From Pseudomonas shahriarae (GTDB lineage: Bacteria > Pseudomonadota > Gammaproteobacteria > Pseudomonadales > Pseudomonadaceae), in assembly GCF_014268455.2 (NCBI RefSeq), contig NZ_CP077085.1, positions 1,922,001-1,986,000 on the forward strand: a stretch of DNA of 64,000 nt, read 5' to 3'. Shown here piece after piece: positions 33,721 to 45,623 of this stretch (within the stretch, counting starts at the first letter, position 1; every line of letters starts with the position of its first letter). A program made the position numbers and the translations under genes. The notes under the pieces were generated by a model. The model was not told the DNA's origin. It worked only from the letters and a program-made list of their open reading frames with translations, and did not search any database.

Positions 33721-36552
33721 ATGCAAGAAAGCGTGATGCAGCGCATGTGGAACAGCGGCTATCTTTCAGGTGGTAACGCTGCCTATGTGGAAGAGCTTTA
33801 TGAGCTCTACCTGCACGACCCTAACGCTGTGCCAGAAGAATGGCGCACCAAATTTCAGACGTTGTCTTCAGACGGCAACGCTGCCACCGATGTATCGCAT
33901 GCAACAATTCGCGATCAATTTGTGCTGCTGGCAAAGAACCAGCGCCGCGCCCAGCCGGTTTCCGCCGGAAGCGTGAGCAGTGAGCACGAGAAGAAGCAAG
34001 TTGAAGTACTGCGACTGATCCAGGCCTACCGTATGCGTGGCCACCAGGCAGCCCAGCTTGATCCGCTGGGGCTGTGGCAGCGTCCTGCACCTGCGGACCT
34101 GTCGATCAATCACTACGGCTTGACCAATGCCGATCTTGATACGACCTTCCGTGCCGGCGACCTGTTCATCGGCAAAGAGGAAGCGAGCCTACGCGAAATT
34201 CACGAAGCGTTGCAGCAGACATATTGCCGCACCATCGGCGCTGAATTTACGCACATCACCGATTCCGAGCAGCGCCACTGGTTCCAGCATCGCCTGGAAG
34301 GCGTGCGTGGCCGTCCGGTGCTGTCCGCCGATGTGCGCAGCCACCTGCTTGAGCGCGTCACCGCTGCCGAAGGCCTTGAAAAGTACCTGGGCACCAAATA
34401 CCCAGGCACCAAGCGTTTCGGCCTGGAAGGCGGCGAGAGCCTGATTCCGATGCTTGACGAGATGATCCAGCGTTCCGGTTCCTACGGCACCAAGGAAATC
34501 GTGATCGGCATGGCTCACCGTGGTCGCCTGAACGTGTTGGTCAACACCTTCGGCAAGAACCCGCGCGAGCTGTTCGACGAGTTCGAAGGCAAGAAGAAGG
34601 TCGAGCTGGGTTCTGGTGACGTTAAATACCACCAGGGCTTCTCGTCCAACGTGATGACCACCGGCGGTGAAGTTCACCTGGCCATGGCGTTCAACCCGTC
34701 CCACCTGGAAATCGTTTCTCCAGTGGTCGAGGGTTCGGTGCGTGCTCGTCAGGATCGTCGCAACGACTCCACCGGTGAGAAGGTTCTGCCGATTTCCATC
34801 CACGGTGACGCGGCTTTCGCCGGTCAAGGCGTGGTCCTGGAAACGTTCCAGATGTCGCAGACTCGCGGCTTCAAGACCGGCGGCACGGTTCACATCGTTA
34901 TCAACAACCAGGTTGGTTTCACCATCAGCAATCCGCTGGACGCACGCTCTACCGAGTACGCGACCGACGTTGCCAAGATGATCCAGGCGCCGATCCTCCA
35001 TGTGAATGGGGATGATCCGGAAGCCGTATTGTTCGTGACCCAACTGGCCATTGACTACCGCATGCAGTTCAAGCGTGACGTGGTCATCGACCTGGTTTGC
35101 TACCGCCGTCGCGGTCACAACGAAGCGGATGAGCCTAGCGGCACCCAACCGTTGATGTACCAGCAGATCACCAAGCAGCGCACCACCCGTGAGCTGTACG
35201 CCGAAAGCCTGACCAAGGCCGGTGTATTGGATGACGCGCGTGTTCAGGCGAAGATCGATGAATACCGCAACGCCCTGGACAATGGTCTGCATGTAGTAAA
35301 AAGCCTGGTCAAAGAGCCGAACAAAGAGCTGTTCGTTGACTGGCGTCCGTATCTGGGCCACGCCTGGACTGCACGTCATGACACCTCGTTCGATCTGAAA
35401 ACCCTGCAGGAACTGTCCGCCAAGCTGCTGGAAATTCCAGAAGGCTTCGTCGTACAGCGCCAGGTTGCGAAGATCTACGAAGACCGTCAGAAGATGCAAG
35501 CCGGCGGCCTGCCGATCAACTGGGGTTACGCTGAAACCATGGCGTACGCGACCCTGGCGTTCGAAGGTCACCCGATCCGCATGACTGGCCAGGACATCGG
35601 CCGCGGTACGTTCTCGCACCGTCACGCGGTATTGCACAACCAGAAAGACGCGGGCACCTACATCCCGTTGCGGAACCTGTATGAAGGCCAGCCACGTTTC
35701 GATCTGTACGATTCGTTCCTGTCCGAGGAAGCGGTTCTGGCGTTCGAATACGGTTACTCGACCACCATGCCAAACGCGCTGGTGATCTGGGAAGCCCAGT
35801 TCGGCGACTTCGCCAACGGTGCCCAGGTGGTGATCGACCAGTTCATCACCAGCGGCGAGCACAAGTGGGGCCGTCTGTGCGGTCTGACCATGTTGCTGCC
35901 ACACGGTTATGAAGGTCAGGGTCCGGAGCACTCCTCGGCCCGTCTGGAGCGTTACCTGCAATTGTGCGCTGAGCACAACATCCAGGTGTGCGTGCCGACT
36001 ACCCCGGCCCAGATCTACCACTTGCTGCGTCGCCAGGTGATCCGCCCGCTGCGTAAGCCGTTGGTAGTGCTGACTCCGAAATCGCTGTTGCGTCACAAAT
36101 TGGCCATCTCGACCCTGGAAGATCTCGCCGACGGTTCGTTCCAGACCGTTATTTCGGAAATCGACACCCTGGACGCAGCCAAGGTCACTCGCCTGATCCT
36201 GTGCAGCGGCAAGGTTTACTACGACTTGCTGGAAAAACGTCGTGCCGAAGGCCGCGAAGACATCGCCATCGTGCGTATCGAGCAGCTTTACCCGTTCCCG
36301 GAAGACGACCTGATGGAGGCCATCGCGCCTTACACCAACCTCACCCACGTGGTGTGGTGTCAGGAAGAACCGATGAACCAGGGCGCGTGGTACAGCAGCC
36401 AGCATCATCTGCGTCGCAGCATCGGTAACCACAACAAGGCCCTGAGCCTGGAGTATGCCGGCCGTGATGCTTCTGCTGCACCTGCGTGTGGTTATGCGTC
36501 GATGCACGCCGAGCAGCAGGAAAAACTGCTGCAAGATGCTTTCACTGTTTAA
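33721..36552 (+). CDS. sucA: 2-oxoglutarate dehydrogenase E1 component
   Basis: The 943-residue thiamine-diphosphate enzyme decarboxylates 2-oxoglutarate and transfers succinyl to the E2 lipoyl group. It opens MQESVMQRMWNSGYLSGGNA, has IGMAHRGRLNVLVN and the ThDP motif GDAAFAGQGVV...NNQVGFTIS, then YGYSTTMPNALVIWEAQFGD in the C-terminal half. A second Met five codons in is possible. A 260-base gap with a weak terminator separates it from sdhB. Confidence 0.98.
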   Translation: MQESVMQRMWNSGYLSGGNAAYVEELYELYLHDPNAVPEEWRTKFQTLSSDGNAATDVSHATIRDQFVLLAKNQRRAQPVSAGSVSSEHEKKQVEVLRLIQAYRMRGHQAAQLDPLGLWQRPAPADLSINHYGLTNADLDTTFRAGDLFIGKEEASLREIHEALQQTYCRTIGAEFTHITDSEQRHWFQHRLEGVRGRPVLSADVRSHLLERVTAAEGLEKYLGTKYPGTKRFGLEGGESLIPMLDEMIQRSGSYGTKEIVIGMAHRGRLNVLVNTFGKNPRELFDEFEGKKKVELGSGDVKYHQGFSSNVMTTGGEVHLAMAFNPSHLEIVSPVVEGSVRARQDRRNDSTGEKVLPISIHGDAAFAGQGVVLETFQMSQTRGFKTGGTVHIVINNQVGFTISNPLDARSTEYATDVAKMIQAPILHVNGDDPEAVLFVTQLAIDYRMQFKRDVVIDLVCYRRRGHNEADEPSGTQPLMYQQITKQRTTRELYAESLTKAGVLDDARVQAKIDEYRNALDNGLHVVKSLVKEPNKELFVDWRPYLGHAWTARHDTSFDLKTLQELSAKLLEIPEGFVVQRQVAKIYEDRQKMQAGGLPINWGYAETMAYATLAFEGHPIRMTGQDIGRGTFSHRHAVLHNQKDAGTYIPLRNLYEGQPRFDLYDSFLSEEAVLAFEYGYSTTMPNALVIWEAQFGDFANGAQVVIDQFITSGEHKWGRLCGLTMLLPHGYEGQGPEHSSARLERYLQLCAEHNIQVCVPTTPAQIYHLLRRQVIRPLRKPLVVLTPKSLLRHKLAISTLEDLADGSFQTVISEIDTLDAAKVTRLILCSGKVYYDLLEKRRAEGREDIAIVRIEQLYPFPEDDLMEAIAPYTNLTHVVWCQEEPMNQGAWYSSQHHLRRSIGNHNKALSLEYAGRDASAAPACGYASMHAEQQEKLLQDAFTV

Positions 36553-36596
36553 CGCCTTCGCGCTGACTGAAACCGAATTTTAAGGACCCACAGATA

Positions 36597-37820
36597 ATGG
36601 CTATCGAAATCAAAGCCCCGTCATTCCCGGAATCGGTTGCCGATGGCACCGTTGCCACCTGGCACAAGAAACCAGGCGAAGCCGTCAAGCGTGACGACCT
36701 GATCGTCGACATCGAGACCGACAAGGTTGTTCTGGAAGTGTTGGCCGAAGCCGACGGCGTCCTGGGCGCCATCGTTGCCGAAGAAGGCGCTACCGTCCTG
36801 TCCAACCAGGTACTGGGTTCGATCGAAGAGGGCAGTGCTGCTGCCGCTGCTCCAGCCGCCGCTGCTGCTCCGGCTGCCGCACCTGCTGCTGCCGCTCCGG
36901 CTGCGGGTAGTGAAGATCCAATCGCTGCACCGGCTGCGCGTCAGCTGGCTGAAGAAAACGGCATCAACCTGGCTTCCATCAAAGGCACCGGCAAAGACGG
37001 CCGTGTGACCAAGGAAGATGTGGTTGCTGCTGTCGAAGCCAAGAAAAACGCTCCGGCTGCCGCACCTGCCAAGGCTGCTGCTCCAGCTGCCGCTGCGCCT
37101 GTATTCGCTGCTGGCGACCGCACCGAGAAGCGCGTACCGATGACTCGCGTACGTGCCACCGTGGCCAAGCGCCTGGTTGAAGCACAGTCGAACATGGCCA
37201 TGCTGACCACGTTCAACGAAGTCGACATGACTGAAGTCATGGCCCTGCGTTCGAAGTACAAGGACCTGTTCGAGAAGTCCCACAATGGCGTGCGCCTGGG
37301 CTTCATGTCGTTCTTCGTGAAAGCGGCCACCGAAGCCCTGAAACGCTTCCCGGCAGTCAACGCTTCCATCGACGGCGGCGACATCGTCTACCACGGCTAT
37401 GCTGACATCGGCGTTGCCGTGTCCAGCGACCGTGGCCTGGTGGTACCGGTCCTGCGTAACGCCGAGCTGATGAGCCTGGCTGAAATCGAAGGCGGCATCG
37501 CCGGCTTCGGCAAGAAAGCCCGTGACGGCAAGCTGACCATCGACGAGATGACCGGCGGTACCTTCACCATCACCAACGGTGGTACCTTCGGTTCGATGAT
37601 GTCGACCCCGATCGTCAACCCGCCACAAGCTGCGATCCTGGGCATGCACAACATCATCCAGCGTCCGATGGCCATCAACGGCCAGGTCGTGATCCGTCCG
37701 ATGATGTACCTGGCACTGTCCTACGATCACCGCCTGATCGACGGTAAAGAAGCCGTGACGTTCCTGGTGACCATCAAGAATCTGCTGGAAGACCCGGCTC
37801 GCTTGCTCCTGGATATCTGA
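36597..37820 (+). CDS. sucB: 2-oxoglutarate dehydrogenase E2, dihydrolipoyl succinyltransferase
   Basis: A 407-residue E2 with one N-terminal lipoyl domain ([17 protein letters not shown], lysine 43 lipoylated), an Ala/Pro-rich linker (about 80-105), a peripheral subunit-binding domain ([20 protein letters not shown]) and a second linker. The catalytic domain ends with [14 protein letters not shown], which holds the active-site histidine. It starts 44 bases after sucA with AAGGACC before the ATG. Confidence 0.98.
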   Translation: MAIEIKAPSFPESVADGTVATWHKKPGEAVKRDDLIVDIETDKVVLEVLAEADGVLGAIVAEEGATVLSNQVLGSIEEGSAAAAAPAAAAAPAAAPAAAAPAAGSEDPIAAPAARQLAEENGINLASIKGTGKDGRVTKEDVVAAVEAKKNAPAAAPAKAAAPAAAAPVFAAGDRTEKRVPMTRVRATVAKRLVEAQSNMAMLTTFNEVDMTEVMALRSKYKDLFEKSHNGVRLGFMSFFVKAATEALKRFPAVNASIDGGDIVYHGYADIGVAVSSDRGLVVPVLRNAELMSLAEIEGGIAGFGKKARDGKLTIDEMTGGTFTITNGGTFGSMMSTPIVNPPQAAILGMHNIIQRPMAINGQVVIRPMMYLALSYDHRLIDGKEAVTFLVTIKNLLEDPARLLLDI

Positions 37821-37825
37821 TAGAA

Positions 37826-37900
37826 GCAGCTTCGGGTTGCGAGCTGCAAGCTGCCGGAATGAGCAGCTTGGCTCGCAACTTGAGGCTTGAAGCTTGTCGC
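37826..37900. repeat. Inverted repeat between sucB and lpdG
   Basis: CAGCTTCGGGTTGCGAGCTG and a diverged complement around GCAGCTTGGCTCGCAACTTG form an imperfect hairpin unlike the REPs. It may tune relative expression of lpdG. Confidence 0.65.
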
Positions 37901-37903
37901 TAA

Positions 37904-39358
<1,455 letters not shown>

Positions 39359-39560
39359 GCGAGATAATAAGAAACCACGGCGGTTGCCCGTCGTGAGCCT
39401 TGCGCGCAAGACTCACCGCGGAATATCCGCTGGACGCAGTCTTGCGCAGCTTTGCCGGCCTTAGGGCGGTGGAGCTGGGCAAGCAGCAGTCACAGGTGGC
39501 GCGGCACTCATAATGAGCGCAGCGCCGAATGCGCAGTACCTAACGAAGACGGTAAAAAGC

Positions 39561-40727
39561 ATGAATCTTCACGAGTATCAGGGTAAGCAGCTGTTCGCTG
39601 AGTACGGCCTGCCAGTTTCCAAGGGCTACGCAGTAGACACCCCGGAAGCAGCAGCAGAAGCTTGCGACAAAATCGGCGGTACTGAATGGGTTGTCAAAGC
39701 CCAGGTCCACGCTGGTGGTCGCGGTAAAGCGGGCGGCGTTAAGCTGGTTCGCAGCAAAGAAGACGCCAAGGCCTTCGCACAGCAGTGGCTGGGCAAGCGT
39801 CTGGTGACTTACCAGACTGACGCCAATGGCCAGCCAGTCACCAAGATCCTGGTTGAATCGTGCACTGATATCGCTAAAGAGCTGTACCTGGGCGCTGTCG
39901 TTGACCGTTCGAGCCGTCGCATCGTGTTCATGGCCTCCACCGAAGGTGGCGTGGACATTGAGAAGATCGCTCACGAAACCCCAGAAAAAATTCTGAAAGC
40001 CACTATCGATCCACTGGTTGGCGCTCAGCCATTCCAGGGTCGCGAGCTGGCTTTCCAGCTGGGTCTGGAAGGCAAGCAAGTTGCCCAGTTCGCCAAGATC
40101 TTCGTAGGTCTGGCCAAACTGTTCCAGGATCACGATCTGGCCCTGCTGGAAGTGAACCCGCTGGTGATCAAGGCTGACGGCGATCTGCATTGCCTCGACG
40201 CCAAGATCAACATCGACGCCAACGCCATGTACCGTCAGCCTAAGCTGAAGACTTTCCACGATCCGTCGCAAGACGATCCGCGCGAAGCGCACGCTGCCAA
40301 GTTCGAACTGAACTACGTAGCCCTGGAAGGTAACATCGGTTGCATGGTCAACGGTGCTGGCCTGGCCATGGGTACCATGGACATCGTCAACCTGCATGGC
40401 GGCAAACCAGCCAACTTCCTCGACGTAGGCGGCGGTGCTACCAAAGAACGCGTTACCGAAGCATTCAAGATCATCCTGTCCGACTCCAACGTCGCTGCAG
40501 TACTGGTCAACATCTTCGGCGGCATCGTTCGTTGCGACATGATTGCCGAAGGCATCATCGGTGCAGTGAAAGAAGTCGGCGTGAAAATCCCGGTTGTTGT
40601 ACGCCTTGAAGGTAACAACGCTGAACTGGGCGCTAAAGTACTGGCAGAAAGCGGTTTGAACATCATCGCTGCAACCAGCCTGACCGACGCTGCTCAACAA
40701 GTTGTCAAAGCTGCGGAGGGCAAATAA
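39561..40727 (+). CDS. sucC: Succinyl-CoA synthetase beta subunit
   Basis: This 388-residue ATP-grasp protein, with SucD, converts succinyl-CoA to succinate with ATP/GTP formation. It begins [20 protein letters not shown] and has [18 protein letters not shown] and [20 protein letters not shown] 39561 is the conserved start; codons upstream to 39513 do not fit the family. About 200 bases separate it from lpdG, room for a separate promoter, though I could not place one. Confidence 0.97.
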   Translation: MNLHEYQGKQLFAEYGLPVSKGYAVDTPEAAAEACDKIGGTEWVVKAQVHAGGRGKAGGVKLVRSKEDAKAFAQQWLGKRLVTYQTDANGQPVTKILVESCTDIAKELYLGAVVDRSSRRIVFMASTEGGVDIEKIAHETPEKILKATIDPLVGAQPFQGRELAFQLGLEGKQVAQFAKIFVGLAKLFQDHDLALLEVNPLVIKADGDLHCLDAKINIDANAMYRQPKLKTFHDPSQDDPREAHAAKFELNYVALEGNIGCMVNGAGLAMGTMDIVNLHGGKPANFLDVGGGATKERVTEAFKIILSDSNVAAVLVNIFGGIVRCDMIAEGIIGAVKEVGVKIPVVVRLEGNNAELGAKVLAESGLNIIAATSLTDAAQQVVKAAEGK

Positions 40728-41608
40728 TGAGCGTCCTGATCAATAAAGACACCAAAGTTATCTGCCAGGGTATTACCGGTTCGCAAGGTAGCTTCCACAC
40801 CCAGCAAGCCCTCGAATACGGCACCAAGATGGTTGGTGGCGTAACTCCGGGCAAAGGCGGCACCGAGCACTTGGGCCTGCCAGTGTTCAACACCGTGAAA
40901 GAAGCTGTAGCTCAAACTGGCGCCACCGCCAGCGTGATCTACGTTCCAGCTCCTTTCTGCAAAGACTCCATCCTGGAAGCGGCATTCGGCGGCATCAAGC
41001 TGATCGTTTGCATCACCGAAGGCATTCCTACCCTGGACATGCTGGACGCTAAAGTTAAGTGCGACGAGCTGGGTGTTACCCTGATCGGCCCTAACTGCCC
41101 AGGCGTGATCACTCCAGGCGAATGCAAGATCGGCATCATGCCAGGTCACATTCACTTGCCAGGCAAAGTCGGTATCGTTTCCCGTTCCGGCACCCTGACC
41201 TACGAAGCTGTGAAGCAGACCACTGACGCCGGTTTCGGTCAGTCGACTTGCGTCGGCATCGGCGGTGACCCGATCCCAGGCTCGAACTTCATCGACATCC
41301 TGAAACTGTTCCAGGAAGACCCGAAGACCGAAGCGATCGTGATGATCGGTGAGATCGGCGGTTCGGCTGAAGAAGAAGCGGCTGCCTACATCAAGGCACA
41401 CGTGACCAAGCCAGTTGTTTCCTACATCGCTGGTGTGACTGCCCCTGCGGGCAAGCGCATGGGCCATGCTGGCGCAATCATCTCTGGCGGCAAGGGTACT
41501 GCAGACGAGAAGTTTGCTGCCCTGGAAGACGCAGGCGTGAAAACCGTGCGTTCGCTGGCAGACATCGGCAAGGCTTTGTCCGAGCTGACTGGCTGGGCGA
41601 TCAAGTAA
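40727..41608 (+). CDS. sucD: Succinyl-CoA synthetase alpha subunit
   Basis: The 293-residue subunit binds CoA and carries the phosphohistidine ([17 protein letters not shown]). The CoA site is in [20 protein letters not shown], and [20 protein letters not shown] is typical. Its ATG overlaps the sucC stop codon by one base (TAATG), fixing 1:1 expression. It ends the TCA operon. Confidence 0.97.
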   Translation: MSVLINKDTKVICQGITGSQGSFHTQQALEYGTKMVGGVTPGKGGTEHLGLPVFNTVKEAVAQTGATASVIYVPAPFCKDSILEAAFGGIKLIVCITEGIPTLDMLDAKVKCDELGVTLIGPNCPGVITPGECKIGIMPGHIHLPGKVGIVSRSGTLTYEAVKQTTDAGFGQSTCVGIGGDPIPGSNFIDILKLFQEDPKTEAIVMIGEIGGSAEEEAAAYIKAHVTKPVVSYIAGVTAPAGKRMGHAGAIISGGKGTADEKFAALEDAGVKTVRSLADIGKALSELTGWAIK

Positions 41609-41636
41609 GCCTCGCGCTTAACTGACGCTTCACCAC

Positions 41637-41666
41637 ACAAAGGCCACCTTCGGGTGGCCTTTGTGC
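41637..41666 (+). terminator. Intrinsic terminator of the suc operon
   Basis: ACAAAGGCCACC-TTCG-GGTGGCCTTTGT, 28 bases past sucD. Confidence 0.88.
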
Positions 41667-41677
41667 ATTCTGCCATC

Positions 41678-41769
41678 CACTGTGGGAGCTGGCGTGCCTG
41701 CGATTGCATCACCTTGGCTTGCCTGTATCACCGCGCCGCTTGCATCGCAGGCAAGCCAGCTCCCACAGT
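41678..41769. repeat. REP pair downstream of sucD
   Basis: ACTGTGGGAGCTGGCGTGCC and its near complement GGCAAGCCAGCTCCCACAGT around a 50-base spacer. Confidence 0.85.
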
Positions 41770-42010
41770 GGACAGCATTGCCAAATTAAGTATGAAAACG
41801 CGACATCAAAGTGTCGCTTATCGGACAGCTCGCCCCGCAACAGTGCGTTTGTCAGACAAATTCGGTACTCTTGCCGCCTCTTTATGCGCCTGCATCCCAA
41901 AAGGAAGCCGCGTGCTAGACCGGTCGGTCCCCATAAGGGCCGGCAGTATTTCCCTCATCCATAGGGAATCCCCCTCTAAATTCCGATTCAGTAGTGTGGT
42001 ATTTCCTCAA
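41770..42010. other. brnQ leader/upstream region
   Basis: About 240 bases with no gene. GCGACA-TCAAAG-TGTCGC (about 41800) and CCGGTCGG...CCGG-type short hairpins are present. The Shine-Dalgarno before brnQ is weak. No defined promoter was assigned. Confidence 0.4.
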
Positions 42011-43324
42011 ATGAAAGTGTTGAAAGGCCAGGATATCCTGGCGTTGGGCTTTATGACTTTTGCCCTGTTCGTGGGCGCCGGCAACATCATCTTCCCGCCT
42101 ATCGTTGGTTTGCAGTCCGGGCCGCATGTCTGGATGGCGGCGCTGGGTTTCCTGATCACCGCAGTCGGTCTGCCGGTGGTTACGGTCATCGCCCTGGCCA
42201 AGGTCGGCGGTGGCATGGACGCGTTGAGCAGCCCTATCGGCAAGGTCGCCGGTGGCATCCTGGCTGCCGCGTGCTACCTGGCAGTCGGGCCATTGTTCGC
42301 CACCCCGCGTACCGCGACGGTGTCGTTTGAAGTCGGCCTGGCGCCATTGACCGGCGAAAGCCCGCTGGCACTGTTCCTCTACAGCTCGGTGTACTTCCTG
42401 CTGGTGTTCTTCATCTCCCTGTACCCAGGGCGCCTGTTGGATACCGTCGGCCGTTTTCTCGCGCCGCTGAAAATCATTGCGCTGGCGGTCCTGGGTATCG
42501 CGGCCTTTGCTCTGCCTGCGGGTGATATCGGCGTTGCTACGCCTGAGTACGTCGCCGCACCGTTCTCCCAGGGCTTTATCAATGGTTACCTGACCATGGA
42601 TACCCTGGGCGCGCTGGTGTTTGGCATCGTGATCGTCAACGCTATCCGCTCCCGTGGTGTCGAGTCGCCGCAGTTGATCACCCGCTACGCGATCATTGCC
42701 GGGCTGATTGCCGGCCTGGGCCTGGCGCTGGTGTACATCAGCCTGTTCCGCCTCGGTTCGGGCAGCCACGAAGTGGCCGCCGGTGCAGCCAACGGCGCAG
42801 CCGTGTTGCACGCCTATGTTCAACACACCTTTGGCTCCCTGGGCAGCGGTTTCCTCGCGGTACTGATCTCCCTGGCGTGCCTGGTCACCGCCGTGGGCCT
42901 GACCTGTGCCTGCGCCGAGTACTTCAGCCGGGTATTGCCACTGTCCTACAAGACTCTGGTGGTGATCCTTGCTGCGTTTTCGCTGCTGGTGTCTAACCTG
43001 GGCCTGACCAAGCTGATCGCGTTCTCGATCCCGGTACTGACCGCCATCTACCCGCCGTGCATCGTGCTGGTGGCGCTGAGCTTCTGCAAAGACTTCTGGC
43101 ATGAGCATGGCCGCATCCTGGGTCCGGTGATGTTGGTGTCGTTTATCTTTGGCACCATCGACGCCCTTAAGGGTGCGGGGCTGGCGGGTTGGATGCCTGC
43201 GCAAATGGCTAACCTGCCATTGAGCGAGCAAGGCCTGGCCTGGCTGGTGCCTTGTGTGATTACCCTGGTGGCTGCATTCGGGGTTGACCGTATGCTCGGC
43301 AAGCGCAGCGAAGCCATCGCCTAA
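42011..43324 (+). CDS. brnQ: Branched-chain amino acid carrier protein
   Basis: The 437-residue LIVCS-family symporter imports leucine, isoleucine and valine with a cation. It begins [20 protein letters not shown], and [18 protein letters not shown] plus [18 protein letters not shown] are the family signatures; about 12 membrane helices are present. The in-frame sequence upstream of 42011 is not protein-like. The position after sucD is the same as I recall in P. aeruginosa. Confidence 0.95.
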   Translation: MKVLKGQDILALGFMTFALFVGAGNIIFPPIVGLQSGPHVWMAALGFLITAVGLPVVTVIALAKVGGGMDALSSPIGKVAGGILAAACYLAVGPLFATPRTATVSFEVGLAPLTGESPLALFLYSSVYFLLVFFISLYPGRLLDTVGRFLAPLKIIALAVLGIAAFALPAGDIGVATPEYVAAPFSQGFINGYLTMDTLGALVFGIVIVNAIRSRGVESPQLITRYAIIAGLIAGLGLALVYISLFRLGSGSHEVAAGAANGAAVLHAYVQHTFGSLGSGFLAVLISLACLVTAVGLTCACAEYFSRVLPLSYKTLVVILAAFSLLVSNLGLTKLIAFSIPVLTAIYPPCIVLVALSFCKDFWHEHGRILGPVMLVSFIFGTIDALKGAGLAGWMPAQMANLPLSEQGLAWLVPCVITLVAAFGVDRMLGKRSEAIA

Positions 43325-43349
43325 AGCGCTCGTCACACGCTGACATCGA

Positions 43350-43384
43350 AATGCCCCGTATCAAACGATCCGGGGCATTTTTTA
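43350..43384 (+). terminator. Intrinsic terminator of brnQ
   Basis: AAATGCCCCG, loop, CGGGGCATTTTTT. Confidence 0.92.
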
Positions 43385-43458
43385 TGGGCGGTGGGCAGTG
43401 TCTTTTTTTGTGGGCTAACGTCGAAAGGGTGATGAATTTTCCAGATCAGGAGCACGGT

Positions 43459-43488
43459 CAGTGTGGGGGCCGGCCTGCTCCCATACTG
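43459..43488. repeat. Single degenerate REP
   Basis: CAGTGTGGGGGCCGGCCTGC resembles the conserved half of local REPs; no partner is seen. Confidence 0.55.
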
Positions 43489-43524
43489 ACCGAGTTAGCC
43501 AGCCCTATTGTTTAGAGGACCCGC

Positions 43525-44265
43525 ATGTCATTTGTCGAAGCCAACCTGATTCACTTGTTTGCTGCACTGTGGTTCGTCATCTGCTGGGGCGGCTACACCC
43601 GCTACGCCAGCTGGAAAGCCCGGGACACGGCCTGCCTGGCCAGTGTGCTGCACCTGTATCGCGAAGACTGGATGCGCCGCATGCTCCTGCGCGACAACCG
43701 CATCGCCGATGCCAGCGTGATCGGCAACCTGGAACGCAATGCCTCGTTCTTCGCCTCCAGCACCCTGATCATCCTCGCCGGTATCCTTACCGTGCTGGGG
43801 GCTTCGGAGCGGGCGGTCTCGCTGCTGGCGGACATTCCCATGGTGCAGCAGGCGTCCCAGGGTATGTCGGAGATCAAGCTGCTGTGCCTGGCCCTGGTGT
43901 TTGTCTATGCGTTCTTTACTTTTAGTTGGTGCATGCGCCAGTACAACTTCGCGGCGATCCTGATTGGCTCGGCGCCGATGGTCGGTGAACGCCACGTCTC
44001 CGAGCAGGAGCGCAAGGCGTTCGCCTCACGGGCTGCGCGGGTGATTTCGATGGCAGCCAACCAGTTCAACTTCGGCCTGCGTTCCTATTACTTCGGCATG
44101 ACCATGCTTGCCTGGTTTGTCAGCCCCTGGCTGTTCATGCTGATGAGCAGCGGGGTGGTGCTGGTGTTGTATCGCCGGGAATTTCATTCCGACGTTCTGG
44201 AGGTCATGGTCTATACCCCTACAGAGGCACCGATGCCTGAAGCGACCAAGGAGGCAACATCGTGA
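43525..44265 (+). CDS. DUF599 family membrane protein
   Basis: A 246-residue protein with four main membrane helices (LIHLFAALWFVICWGGYTRY; STLIILAGILTVLGAS; LLCLALVFVYAFFTFSW; WLFMLMSSGVVLVLYRR) and the DUF599 pattern ARVISMAANQFNFGLRSYYFGM. Function is unknown. It overlaps the MAPEG gene by 4 bases, so the two may act together. Confidence 0.85.
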   Translation: MSFVEANLIHLFAALWFVICWGGYTRYASWKARDTACLASVLHLYREDWMRRMLLRDNRIADASVIGNLERNASFFASSTLIILAGILTVLGASERAVSLLADIPMVQQASQGMSEIKLLCLALVFVYAFFTFSWCMRQYNFAAILIGSAPMVGERHVSEQERKAFASRAARVISMAANQFNFGLRSYYFGMTMLAWFVSPWLFMLMSSGVVLVLYRREFHSDVLEVMVYTPTEAPMPEATKEATS

Positions 44266-44663
44266 GTATTCCGTTCTGGTGTGTATTTATCAGTGCACTG
44301 CTGATTTTCGTGGCGCGTATGCCCGTGGGTAAGGCCATGAAAGAGCAGGGCGGGTATGACAACCACCTTCCCCGCAGCCAGCAAGCGCAATTGACCGGCT
44401 TCGGCGCACGGGCAGTGGCCGCTCATCAAAACAGTTTTGAAGCGTTTATCTTGTTTGCAGTGGGTGTATTGATGGCCCATACCACTCAGACCCAGGGCTA
44501 CCTGATTGATTGGCTGGCGATCATCTTTGTGATTGCGCGGGTAGTCTATCTTGCGTGCTACTGGGCCGACTTGGCATGGCAGCGCAGCCTGGTGTGGGTG
44601 GTGGGGTTACTGTGTTCACTGTTGTTGATGCTTAGTCCGACATTTCGCACTTTGCTGATTTGA
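44262..44663 (+). CDS. MAPEG family protein
   Basis: The 133-residue four-helix membrane protein has FGARAVAAHQNSFEAFILFA and YLACYWADLAWQRSLVWVVG, the MAPEG (eicosanoid/glutathione metabolism-like) signature. Bacterial members may be glutathione-dependent enzymes, but the substrate is unknown. It starts at GTG 44262 inside the DUF599 stop region. Confidence 0.88.
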   Translation: MSIPFWCVFISALLIFVARMPVGKAMKEQGGYDNHLPRSQQAQLTGFGARAVAAHQNSFEAFILFAVGVLMAHTTQTQGYLIDWLAIIFVIARVVYLACYWADLAWQRSLVWVVGLLCSLLLMLSPTFRTLLI

Positions 44664-44682
44664 TAAAAGCTCCGCACAAAGT

Positions 44683-44711
44683 AAAGCCCGCTATTAAGCG
44701 GGCTTTCTTTT
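44683..44711. terminator. Bidirectional terminator between MAPEG and the lipoprotein gene
   Basis: AAAGCCCGCT-ATTA-AGCGGGCTTT with T-rich flanks on both strands, between convergent genes. Confidence 0.88.
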
Positions 44712-44736
44712 GCAACGTGGTATTTAAACCGCGGTA

Positions 44737-44988
44737 TCAGGAACCGGTTGCAGGTGTAGCTGGAGCAGCTTCTTTAGCGGCGGCGGCGTCAGATTCAGCT
44801 TGGGCTTTGGCGGCTTCGGCGTTTTCTTTTGCAGCGTCGTTCACTTTATCCTGAGCTTCGCTCATTTTTTCTTGAGCTTGTTCAGCATGCTGGTTGGCAT
44901 CCTGAGCTTTGTCCTCGGATTTTTTATCGCAGGCAGCGAGGCCAAGGGCGGCAGCCAACATCAAGGAAACAGCGAAAGTCTTGCGCAT
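44737..44988 (-). CDS. Small alanine-rich lipoprotein
   Basis: This 83-residue protein has a lipoprotein signal (MRKTFAVSLMLAAALGLAAC, lipobox LAAC, mature Cys 20). Its Lys/Glu/Ala/Gln-rich mature part (DKKSEDKAQDANQ... EKMSEAQDKVNDAAK) should form an amphipathic helix or coiled coil. Asp at position +2 can retain lipoproteins in the inner membrane. Such proteins are common in pseudomonads without assigned function. ATG 44988 is chosen for the signal sequence. Confidence 0.82.
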   Translation of the reverse strand: MRKTFAVSLMLAAALGLAACDKKSEDKAQDANQHAEQAQEKMSEAQDKVNDAAKENAEAAKAQAESDAAAAKEAAPATPATGS

Positions 44989-45146
44989 GGGGTGTTTCTC
45001 CTTATTGAAGATATCTACTGGCCTTTCGAGCATGGGGTGCACGCATTAGTTCCTTTAATCCCACAGATATATAGGCTGTTTCGCTCAGGAACTTTCTTCC
45101 GGGGTATTTGTTTCGCCGGATCACTACTAATAAGAGTCTTTATCCA

Positions 45147-45623
45147 ATGACCGATAGCCCCCTTTTAGAGCGTGCCGCACGTTTTGTTTCGGCCCTGCGT
45201 CACTGTCAGGTCCTGGGCATCCAAGTACATGATGCGAGCCCCCAGGGCATGACTTTGCTCTTGCCCTATAGCGCGCAGATTGTAGGTGACCCGCAAACCG
45301 GGATTATCCATGGCGGCGCCCTGACCTCCCTGATGGACACGGCCTGTGGCATGGCCACTCTGTGTGTGCTCCCGGAGTTTGAGGTCTGCCCGACCCTGGA
45401 TTTGCGCATTGATTACATGCACCCGGCCGAGCCGCACAAGGCGGTGTTCGGTTTTGCCCAATGCTATCGGGTGACCACCGATGTGATTTTCACCCGTGGC
45501 TTCGCTTATCAGGATGACCCCCAGCAGCCGATTGCCCATGTGGTGGGCACGTTCATGCGCATGGGCAAACGCCTGAAGGGCACCAAAGGACTGGGCAGCA
45601 GCATCAAGGGAGAACAGGCATGA
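45147..45623 (+). CDS. PaaI-type hot-dog thioesterase
   Basis: A 158-residue acyl-CoA thioesterase-like protein. GDPQTGIIHGGALTSLMDTACGMA is the PaaI active-site helix, with Asp as the likely catalytic residue. The substrate is unknown. It overlaps a second hot-dog gene by 4 bases, suggesting a heteromeric or paired enzyme. Confidence 0.88.
   Translation: MTDSPLLERAARFVSALRHCQVLGIQVHDASPQGMTLLLPYSAQIVGDPQTGIIHGGALTSLMDTACGMATLCVLPEFEVCPTLDLRIDYMHPAEPHKAVFGFAQCYRVTTDVIFTRGFAYQDDPQQPIAHVVGTFMRMGKRLKGTKGLGSSIKGEQA

Noticed and set aside
34189-36534. Long open frame antisense to sucA (781 codons)
   Set aside because: It mirrors the third-position GC pattern of sucA, has no recognisable domain, and sucA is certain. 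Similar antisense frames over sdhA, lpdG, htpG and the TonB receptor were rejected for the same reason.
41654-42010. N-terminal extension of brnQ by 119 codons
   Set aside because: It contains the sucD terminator and a REP pair and has no homology-like sequence; BrnQ proteins start near [13 protein letters not shown].
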